Notes under the pieces: model-generated
Databases searched by the model: none
Told to the model about the DNA's origin: nothing
The model's input: the letters and a program-made list of their open reading frames with translations, nothing else
Translations under genes and position numbers: made by a program
DNA from: Omphiscola glabra
Taxonomy: Eukaryota; Mollusca; Gastropoda; Lymnaeidae
Length of the DNA: 64,000 nt
NCBI GenBank assembly: GCA_964017045.1
Contig: OZ024808.1
Span: 22,433,418-22,497,417 of the forward strand
Reading direction: 5' to 3'
Shown here: piece by piece, positions 56,160 to 64,000 of the stretch
Numbering within the stretch: position 1 is the first letter of the stretch
Layout of the letters: the number at the start of each line of letters is the position of its first letter

Positions 56160-56900
56160 TAAAAGAAATTAGTGAAGATGTCTAGAAGAAATTTGTTCTT
56201 TTGCAACTCTTTTTCTTAAGCAGTATCATTTAAAGATATGGTATTATTTGTTTTAGAGCAAGGTAAAAGAGGACGGCCAAGAAAAAAAAAAACCTGAAAA
56301 TTTTGTCGTAAGCAATATTTTGGTTTTCATTTAAGAATTATTTTAATTTATTCAAAAGGGCTGTGTTTTCAAATTATGATTTAACTGCCTCTGTGGTGAA
56401 ATAGTCTTTTATTCATAAATAGTCTGATAGTGAACTGAGTCTAGACCAGAAACCAGATCTCTGCAAGGTGTCTCAGAGCACACATGTTTGCCAGCAGCGC
56501 CCTTGCATGCTTCTAGGTGTTCTGCAGCATTTAGGGCTCCACGAGAAGGAAAAACATAGTTCATGTTATTTTTATAATTTAATTTAATAAAATGGAACAG
56601 TGGTCATTAGATTAAGATCACAAGAAACAAAATGCAGACAGGAAAACTGAATTAAATTATTTAATTTTAAATTTAATTAAGTGAAGATGTCTAGAAGAAA
56701 TTTGTTCTTTTGTCAACTCTTTTTCTTAAGCAGTATGATTTAAAGATATGGCATGGTATTATTTATTTTTAATTATAGGTCATGTAGGAACAAGGAAAAA
56801 GCTTCAAGTTTAAGAGCCTTCAAATTTTGTTGTAAGTACTATTTTGGTTTTCATTTAAGAACTATTTAAATTTATTCAAAAGGGCTGTGTTTTCAAATTA
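56160..56900. repeat. Tandem duplication of about 480 bp containing small exon-like segments
   Basis: The copies at about 56,165-56,390 and 56,650-56,900 share 'GTGAAGATGTCTAGAAGAAA' and 'TTCAAAAGGGCTGTGTTTTC'. Each holds an AG...GTAAG-bounded segment. The first (56,257-56,307) encodes an AT-hook-like 'KRGRPRKKK' run but meets TGA after an 11-A tract. The second (from about 56,780) has a stop. Confidence 0.65.
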
Positions 56901-57050
56901 TGATTTACAATGAAATACAGTCTTTGATAGTCTGATAGTGAACTGAGTCTAGACCATTTAACATTTGAGCTTAATCAACTCTTTTAGTTGACATTTTTAA
57001 AAACTCGTTTTTTCATTTTCATCAGATATTTTTGTCTTAACTTTATATAG

Positions 57051-57072
57051 GATACTCCCAATGCAAGACCTG
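57051..57072 (+). CDS. Possible micro-exon
   Basis: TATATAG|GATACTCCCAATGCAAGACCTG|GTAAGG-like borders (22 nt, 'DTPNARP'). Supported by splice-site strength only. Confidence 0.3.
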
Positions 57073-57971
57073 GTAAGGCTTGTACTATTTTACTCTGTTG
57101 TTAAATTTTAAATGTCTGGAAAAGCAATTATAAGTTTTAGCTTATATTAGCCATCTTTTTCACTAAATGCAGAGAACATAGGATAATTATTTTTTTAAAA
57201 TAAACAACCACCTTAACCTGATTTCATTAGTATCGCCTATTCAATTAAAATTTGTGCTGTAGTTTAATTTATTTCTGAAATTTTAATCGGTAAAGATTGC
57301 CCCAGTTCTAAAATGTATCAAAGCACATCTGTGTTTGGATTTTTAAAAAGACAAATTCCTTATGGTAAATAAATTTGTTCCCTAGTTAATCTAATTTGAA
57401 GTTTTTACATTTCCTGCCCTTATTTTTACATCTTATGTAGTTGCCTTATTGAGCCAATTCTTTTTTTGGTTTTTAGAAGACACTGAAAAATGACCATGAC
57501 CTACACAGATCAACCAGTCAAAAATTTTCAAACCTATTTCGACATAGAATTCAGTTTCAAAAAGAATTGACTGCAAATACAATATATTTTTGTGTGTGTA
57601 TATAATAGAAATCCTGATGTGTAGTTTTGTGTTTTAATCACAGCTTTGTACCAATCATCCATACTTCCCAGCTCTCTCCCCCAAGATGAATCCCCTCTCA
57701 ATCCACACATGCTCCCTCCATCTCAACATGATCAATTAAACTCCTCTCTAAACAACCTGCTTAGACCTCACTTTCTTCTAATCCCCCTGCCCTTATCCAC
57801 TCCCACCCCATACTTTGTTGCCCCTTATCCAGTGCTGTCACCTTAGCACACTGGCTTGACTCAAATATACTGTTTATACTTAATTAGTGCATAAGCTCTT
57901 CTTAAAAATTAAAACACTTTTAGGGTTGTCCGTAGCATAATTAATAAACCAAAAGGTAATTTTCTTTGCAG

Positions 57972-58143
57972 CTAGAACCTGCACTTGGTCAGAATCAGGG
58001 TCAGCAGCCTCCAAGTCCTGTAAGTGGAAGCACTATTCCTCAAGGTTTTATTCCTGGTCAAGGGCAATAGCCTTATGATCCTCGGCCTTTGCCAGTTATG
58101 GAGCGGCGATTTGGACGTCATCCACCACCAATGGACATGCAAG
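57972..58143 (+). CDS. Kinesin gene, N-terminal extension exon
   Basis: TTTGCAG acceptor, 172 nt, CAAG|GTTTGT donor, phase 0 in and 1 out. The frame is Gln/Pro/Gly-rich ('LGQNQGQQPPSPVSG') and meets TAG at 58,068-58,070. After it, ATG 58,098 opens 'ERRFGRHPPPMDMQ', which joins the next exon in frame. Either translation starts at 58,098 and the upstream part is 5' UTR, or the TAG is a disabling change. Confidence 0.65.
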
Positions 58144-61120
58144 GTTTGTTTCATATGATATTGGCATATATGCCTAAATGTTAGCTTGTTAAGTAGTCAC
58201 AGGAAGCCAATGGAGATCTCTAAGAACTGGGGGAATGTGGTCAGATTTCTTTATCCGCAATACAATGCGTGCTGCACTATTTTGTACCTTTTGGAGTCTC
58301 TGAATTTGGTTCTCAAGTAAATGACTGTTACAGTAATCTAATCTTGACTGGATTAGAATTATTGCTACGGCATTGGGTGTTCTCTTATTGAGTTGAGGGC
58401 GCAGCTGACCCAGGGCGCGCAGATGACAGAAGCATGCCCTGACCACAGTACTGATGTGGGGAATCATTCTAAGTTTACTGTCAATATAAAAGCCAAGGTC
58501 TCTGACAGTGGAGAACAACAGGATCTCAGAATCACCAACTTTTATTGATGCAAAGGCAACATTCCGAAGATTGGCGTACGAACCACAAATAATTGCCTCA
58601 GTCTTATCGTCATTTAGTTTTAGTCTGTTTGATGACATCCAGTCTTTGACAAGGCAGCAGTCCTCGACAGCCTGAACAGCAGCAGCACACTCCAAGCGAT
58701 AAGGGCGGAAACACTTGCAGACCTGTTTACTCTTACGATTTTGGTGTACAATGTACGATTTTGAGATGTATACATTACATATGCTGTATGTTTATTTTTT
58801 ACTATTAAGATAATGTATTGAACGATTTTGTGATGATAATGTACAATTTTAACAGTGTAAGGGTAAACAGGTCTACACTTGTACAGTTCTGTGTCATCCC
58901 CAAATAATTTGCGAGAAATACCATGACTTTCAATCAATAATTCTGCTGAGCTGGCTAGTGTACATGGAGAACAGAATAGGTCCTAAAACTGAGGAAAATA
59001 ACTTAAGTATAATAATGCTGGTATAACTTTATTAATCACCAAAATCTTTATTCATCCTCAGAAATAAAATATTTTCCAAACTATCTGGTTTAAGCGAAGA
59101 ATGCAAATATCTGGAGCATGAGCCAAATACGTTAGCAAATATTTCGGCACTAGCTCCAGACAGCTCTGACTACAGTCTGGAGCCGGCCCCATTGCCCTGC
59201 ACAATGTTAATGGTTAGTGGTAAGCCTTGGACATCTTAACTTCAAGACCAATGACACATGATTCTGTGATTTCTTGGAGTGGTACATTCCCATACATTTC
59301 TTTTTTGACACCATGCCCCACCAGATCACATAAAATGTTATTACCCCCCCCCCCCCCCTCTTCCCTCGATCACCACCCACCAAAAAGAACTTAACAAAAA
59401 CAATGAAAAAAACATAAATTATTTGGAAAATAATATTTTATTTATTTAGCTCACTTTTTTAGGTCTTAAGATTCACATTTACAGGGCGGACTGCATTTCC
59501 AATGCCATGATACACCATTATTTTTACAAGTGCTCGTTAGGCCAAAGAGTTAAAGACTGGCAAAAGCCATGCAGTGTACGCAGTCCACAGCCAGCGGTTT
59601 TGCTAGGTACACCACCACTGTGTACATAGTGCCGGTCATATGTCTACTAAAGTAATATATAGGGCCTTGCCTGGAGATACTCAAAATAGAGCTAGTCCAT
59701 CACTAGACCTAATCTTGTCTGATTAGCCTATTAAAAATGGTATTGTAATTAGGCCTAGTGATAGCAATACTAAGATACTAATGAACTAACTAATGAAATT
59801 AATATTGTTAATGAAAATGGCATGAATAGAATTCATTGTCATCATTATTCATTAGTCAACTAAATCAATAAATGATTAATTTATTATTTTTTTTACAACA
59901 TACATTTGTTGTAAATTCTTAATTCCTGCTTTTGAAACAGATCGAGGGATGTATCAATTGAAAAACCCCCCAAAGAAACTGAATTTTCCTCAAGATAAAA
60001 CATTTAATGTTTACTTGAGGGTAAAAGGAGGTGACAGCAAGACTGACAAGGTGCCTAACTTAAGTTTTTTTAAGATTAATTTACAAAATTGCAATATTTA
60101 CCTAGTTTGTTTAAGGGTTTTTAGTAATTTAAGTTGTACAGACCTTTTAATTTGATATTAATACATTTTTACCTTTAGAATAAGTTTTATACTCTCATTG
60201 ATATAAATTAATATTGATTATATTGAATTTTAGGTCTGCATTATAATTTGAATATTGAATTTTTTTTTTTTTTTATAGAAATGTTTAATAGTGTCGAATG
60301 GCAAAAGAACTGTGGAAGTATTGCAACCCCCCAAGAGAGGAATTGAAACTTCCGCACATAAATTTTCATTTACCAAAATATTTAGTGAAGAGGCATCACA
60401 AGAGGAAATTTTTGAAGAAACAGTGCCGATTGTTGCAAAACAATTTATCAATGGATATAATGCACTAATTTTCTCGTATGGACACTCTGGATCAGGGAAA
60501 ACTCATACCATTCATGGTTAGATTTTTATATTTTGATAAATTGCTTATAATTTTTATTTATTTTCAGAAATTTGACTGATCCAGACCTGTTTACCCCCAA
60601 ACTCTTAAAAGCATACAATATCATCACAAAATCTTTCAATACATAATCTTAATAGTAAAAAATAATCATGCAGTATATTTAATGTATACACCTCAAAATC
60701 GTACGTTGTACGCCAAAATCGTAAGAGATCATTAATTTTTTATTAGACTTAACAGCAAATATTAGCTGTAGTTTAATGAATATACACTACAATTTTATAA
60801 AACTCCTTGAATCTGCTTTTTAAACTAAATTGTTTTTTTACCAAGGTACTCCCCAAGATCCTGGTATAATACCTCGATGCATTGATGTAATCTTTAGTTT
60901 GATCAAAGCTGAAAATAAGGCAAGAACCTTAGTAGTAATTTTTTTTATAACTGGTTGTAGCTTCCTATCAATTACTGTCAACAAATTTCACAAACTTAGA
61001 AATATATCTCTGAACTTTAAAATTGATGCTTCTACTATTCTAATTTATACTCTAAGTAATAATTATAAGTAATTTCTCATTTTCAGGACATAATTGAGGA
61101 AGATGGTACTGCCTTGTCTG
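57972..61120 (+). CDS. Kinesin motor protein, kinesin-6-like (N-terminal part)
   Basis: The exons are 57,972-58,143; 59,941-60,050; 60,279-60,516; 60,846-60,919; and 61,087-61,120. All junctions are in phase (1, 0, 1, 0, then 1 out). The product would be a microtubule motor using ATP. 'FNVYLRVK' is the first strand of the motor head, 'GHSGSGKTHT' the P-loop (G-x4-G-K-T), and 'PGIIPRCIDVIF' the segment after it. The G-T-P-x-x-P-G-(I/L)-(I/L)-P-R order is as in KIF20A/KIF20B, which act in cytokinesis. Switch regions and the rest of the head are not found in the window. The RVRP motif reads RVKG, a departure from most kinesins. The intron after exon 4 has a GC donor (AAG|GCAAGA). Truncated gene or continues past 64 kb. 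Confidence 0.8.
58189..58995 (-). pseudogene. LINE RT fragment in the kinesin intron, interrupted by a MITE
   Basis: On the minus strand, 'LFGDDTELYKC' (catalytic box altered to G-D-D) at about 58,895 is followed, after a 157-bp MITE, by 'ECAAAVQAVEDC', 'MSSNRLKLNDDKTEAI', 'SRLDYCNSHLLENQIQRLQ' and 'DLHWLPVTT'. This is the typical CR1/L2/Rex-type RT end. The 5' part is lost or shifted. Confidence 0.82.
58718..58874. mobile_element. 157-bp MITE with CAGACC ends, inside a LINE
   Basis: CAGACCTGTTTACTCTTACG to GGGTAAACAGGTCTA, flanked by ACACTTG on both sides (58,711-58,717 and 58,875-58,881). It splits the LINE reading frame. Confidence 0.88.
59000..59935. other. Kinesin intron remainder
   Basis: A C-run at 59,346; no other feature recognised. 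Confidence 0.4.
59941..60050 (+). CDS. Kinesin gene, exon 2
   Basis: AAACAG acceptor, 110 nt, ACAAG|GTGCCT donor. It encodes 'GMYQLKNPPKKLNFPQDK', 'TFNVYLRVKGGDSKTDK'. Phase 1 in, 0 out. Confidence 0.78.
60279..60516 (+). CDS. Kinesin gene, P-loop exon
   Basis: TTATAG acceptor, 238 nt, CATG|GTTAGA donor. It encodes 'CLIVSNGKRTVEVLQPPK', 'FSFTKIFSEEASQEEIF' and 'LIFSYGHSGSGKTHTIHG', the nucleotide-binding core of a kinesin motor. An inverted diverged copy is at 62,676-62,916. Confidence 0.88.
60582..60727. mobile_element. MITE with CAGACC end, one end truncated
   Basis: It starts CAGACCTGTTTACCCCC but stops at CGTAAGAG, lacking the last ~12 bp of its family. The same insertion is present in the inverted copy. 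Confidence 0.75.
60846..60919 (+). CDS. Kinesin gene, exon 4, GC donor
   Basis: 74 nt, acceptor CCAAG, encoding 'TPQDPGIIPRCIDVIFSLIK'. The donor AAG|GCAAGA is GC type. Phase 1 in, 0 out. Confidence 0.8.
61087..61120 (+). CDS. Kinesin gene, exon 5
   Basis: 34 nt between TTTTCAG and GTAAGTGAG, 'DIIEEDGTALS'. Phase 0 in, 1 out. Paralogous to the segment at 55,967. Confidence 0.65.
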
Positions 61121-62125
61121 GTAAGTGAGAAAGCTGTCCCAGATTTGATTAGAATTCTGATTGTATATACATTATATCTTATCATTCGCTTTATCCAAGT
61201 AGATGGTTTTTCCAAGCATGCCCTTGGTACAACTGGGCCGTACAGGGCTTTATAAATGGGACTATGCTCCGGCTCATATGTTTTACTTCTTTTTCTTCCT
61301 CCGCCTTGATTCTACTTTTTATCTGTGGCTTTTTCTTCCCAACCAATACAGCCTAGTATATAGCTAACTCACAGATGTTTGATTACACAATCAACATGTA
61401 AGAAAGCTACTAATAGGGAATCTTTCAGCCAGGCTGGATTCAATCTTTGCCCATTCCCTAACACTTATGGTGTCCAGGCACTTCACAGGTTTGTAGGTTT
61501 GATCTGGGACCTTAAATATATATCAAAGGATCATTATATCCTGGTTCAGGTCTGTGTTTCAGACTAGTTTCACAAGACTACAAGTTACTAGAGATTCCAT
61601 TGATTTAATTTGATCCTTTTTTTGCTATATATACAATGAAAATTGTGAATAGTAAATTTTGAAATAGCGCTCACCCTGGCAAATGTGCCAAAGCACCACC
61701 TCAAGGGTTTCTGAGGGACAAAATATGATCTTTCCCTGCTTATAACTTGTGCGAATGTGTATTCCATGTAAATGTATGGACTTTGTTGTCTCATTTCTTC
61801 TTATTTTCAATGTGCATGTTTCTCAATCTTTCAAATTATTGTGCATGATAATCATTTTGGCTGGAACTGCAAAAAGCACCATTCCTGCAAATAGCTCTAC
61901 TTTTGGATTGGTCCCAAGTGTTTGGGCTGTTCACAGGTTTCACTTTCGAGAAAAATAAATTCTGTATATGTCTCTTATCAATTGGTTATTGAACTGCTAT
62001 TTCATTTTAAAGAATTAAATTGAAAGCATTAAGTTAAAATCTTAACCAAGTTGTACGATGTCACATAAAAATCTTTTTAACACTAAAAATTATCAAAAAT
62101 GTATTTTTTCCAGAGACTTTTGTGA
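61121..62125. other. Spacer without recognised exon
   Basis: No kinesin exon or other domain visible. Short frames only. Confidence 0.4.
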
Positions 62126-62132
62126 TGCTATT

Positions 62133-62570
62133 TGTGGCGAGAAGGTCGTCTAGGGGTTAGGTCCCTTCCAATAGCCACAGAAACACACACAAACGAATCA
62201 GAGCCTAGGCTCCGTTTTCTTTCTCTCTGATAATTATTGATAATAACTTTAAGATAGTGTTTGAGATAAATGTTATTTAATTGCCTATTTGATGTGCCAA
62301 GACACGATGACAATACCGTTCATTGTTGAAAACAGCCCAGAGAAACAAAACACTCAATCTTTCCTTATAAAAGAAACCGTTTTAGCCTGACGTCCATAAC
62401 AACAATTCTCTACCATCTATATCGCACCAACCCGGAATTGCGTCATGGCGCATTCATTACTTGTTAGGCTTGGTGCGATATTTGGGGAATTCCCAAAAGC
62501 AAGCATTATTTCTTACTATTAAAGTTATAAACACGGACACATAACATCAACACGCGATATGTCCGTGACA
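62133..62570 (+). mobile_element. Solo LTR (438 bp) with a 5-bp duplication
   Basis: It begins TGTGGCGAGAAGG and ends GTCCGTGACA, flanked by CTATT on both sides (62,128-62,132 and 62,571-62,575). A TATAAAA box lies at about 62,366. No internal region, so a recombination remnant. It sits within a CAGACC-type MITE copy (about 62,100-62,610). Shares the TGTGGCG start with the LTRs at 8.8-12.0 kb but little else. Confidence 0.9.
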
Positions 62571-62575
62571 CTATT

Positions 62576-62610
62576 GTATGCTTTAAAGAGTTTGGGGGTA
62601 AACAGGTCTG
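62576..62610. mobile_element. Remnant of the CAGACC MITE split by the solo LTR
   Basis: GGGGGTAAACAGGTCTG marks the outer end. The other half lies left of the LTR and is diverged. Confidence 0.65.
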
Positions 62611-62675
62611 GATCAGTCAAATTTCTGAAAATAAATAAAAATTATAAGCAATTTATCAAAATATAAAAACCTAAC

Positions 62676-62916
62676 CATGAATGGTATAAGTTTTCCCAGA
62701 TCCAGATATTCCATACGTGAAGAGTAGTGAGTTTTGTCCACTGATCAATTTTTTTGCAATAATCAGCACCGTTTCATGAAAAATTTCTTGTTGTGATGCA
62801 TTTTCATCAAAAATTTTTGTAAATGAAAATGAAGTTTCAATTCCTCTCTTCCTTTTGCTTGAGAGGGGTTGCAAGACCTCCACTGTTCTTTTGTCATTTG
62901 AAATAAGCATACATTT
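62676..62916 (-). CDS. Inverted paralogous kinesin P-loop exon
   Basis: A minus-strand exon with TTATAG acceptor, 241 nt, CATG|GTTAGG donor, phase 0 in and 1 out, matching the plus-strand exon at 60,279. It encodes 'LISNDKRTVEVLQPLSSK', 'EIFHETVLIIAKKLISG' and 'LLFTYGISGSGKTYTIHG' with an intact P-loop. About two thirds of residues are identical to the other copy, and there are no stops. Could belong to a second, minus-strand kinesin gene continuing beyond 64 kb, or be an isolated duplicate. Confidence 0.75.
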
Positions 62917-62939
62917 CTATAAAAAAAATAAAAAAATTC

Positions 62940-64000
62940 AATATTCACATTATTAGGTACTCCAACTCAAATTTTCAAATACATCTGACATAGACAAAGA
63001 GCATGACATTGGAAAGAGCTGGCTCTAAGCTTTCCAATGACACTAATATAATCTTTCTATGACTTATAGGAGAAAAGTTATGAATTTTTTAGTGATTTAT
63101 TTTTCCCCACTATTCGGCTTTGTATTTAAGTTTTAAAACTGATCGCATTATTATACTTTTTGTACTATTTTGCTTGTATCTTTTTAGCTATTAAAGTTAG
63201 AGCTCTCAGATTTGGAGGAGACATTTACAATACAATGTGTGGCAAAACAAAACACATAAATTGTGAATTAACTTATTATATTTATTAAAATATGATTTTA
63301 TGAGCACAGGGGGTGGATAACGACAATTGTCGAAATATTTAATTTTACAAAAAATGACATAATTACTAAACCAATAAAGCTATTGCTATAAAATTTTCAA
63401 TGCAAACAGATAATGTCCATCTAAAAGTAAAGCACATTTAAAATAACTGAAATACAGATCAGAAAAATTTATGCAATTTTATAAAAATATTTGATGAAAG
63501 GCGCCCGCGGCCGAGACATTTTTTACATTTAAATACATAACTTTTAAACTAACAATGCTAATTCAATAAAATCTTCAGTAAAAATAGACAGTAACAATGA
63601 CAATCTAAATTTAATAAAGTATTTAAATACAAAAACAAAACTCAGAACATTTTATATAAAAGATATTATATGAATTTCCATCATTATTGTACCGGTGCAT
63701 TTAAATACAAAACATAAAAATATGCAATGCAATATTGCAATCCACGGTCCACAGCAACAGATAGTGTCCTAGTCCACCTGAAAGTATACAAAATGTTAAA
63801 AATTAAACTTTAAAATGAGTGAGCTGAAAATTCAAATAAATTTCATCAAAAAACGCAATTAAACAAAATAAAAATCTCCCGAAGAACATCAGAAACTAAA
63901 TGTCACAATGTCGTCCACCTGAAAGTATGCAAAAACATTAAAAATTATCCTTTAAAATTAGAGCGCTGAAAATTCAAATAAATTTCATCAAAACACACAA
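62940..64000. other. AT-rich stretch with a short direct repeat
   Basis: Segments at about 63,770-63,855 and 63,912-63,998 share 'GTCCACCTGAAAGTAT' and 'TGAAAATTCAAATAAATTTC'. No exon is recognised. Confidence 0.5.

Noticed and set aside
62133..62570. The solo LTR as a relative of the 8.8-12.0 kb LTRs
   Set aside because: Only the first seven bases (TGTGGCG) agree; internal sequence does not match.

Overview
The window is eukaryotic, AT-rich, repeat-dominated animal DNA, probably from a gastropod mollusc. It has split genes with GT-AG and GC-AG introns, metazoan-type tRNA-Pro genes, many hAT-type MITEs (including SPIN-like ones, a family reported from pond snails), fragments of several LINE families, a piggyBac transposon and minisatellites of nearly every unit length. 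There are no operons or bacterial signals. The taxon is inferred from repeat content and memory, not from any search.

Layout. 1-8.8 kb: complex 166-bp-type repeats, then 34-bp, 28-bp, 32-bp and 25-bp arrays. 8.85-12.02 kb: a minus-strand LTR retrotransposon with two LTRs, Gag, protease and an integrase-like tail, but no reverse transcriptase. 12.6-13.3 kb: two hAT MITEs. 13.7-35.5 kb: seven tRNA-Pro loci (AGG, TGG and CGG anticodons), one of them split by a MITE, interspersed with LINE remnants. Within this stretch, 16,636-19,801 is a complete piggyBac element with matching inverted repeats, TTAA duplications and an apparently intact two-exon transposase. 24.1-25.0 kb is a 35-bp array cut into a LINE.

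36.9-52.9 kb: a plus-strand split gene of unknown function. Seven exons with mutually consistent splice phases encode about 268 residues, and five of its six introns carry minisatellite arrays. The largest array (15-bp unit, about 1.9 kb) starts about 18 bp after the exon 5 donor and stays in frame with that exon.

55.9-62.9 kb: part of a kinesin motor gene, most like kinesin-6 (KIF20 type). Five consecutive exons run from an N-terminal extension through the P-loop. A diverged copy of the P-loop exon lies inverted 2.2 kb downstream, and a diverged copy of another small exon lies 5 kb upstream. In both duplicates the flanking intron is more conserved than the exon. The locus also holds nested insertions: a MITE inside a LINE in an intron, and a solo LTR inside a MITE in the inverted arm. 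The last kilobase is AT-rich with a short duplication.

The host genes seen are the unknown split gene, the kinesin and the tRNAs. They show no evident functional link. Most other open frames are readings through tandem repeats or transposon fragments.
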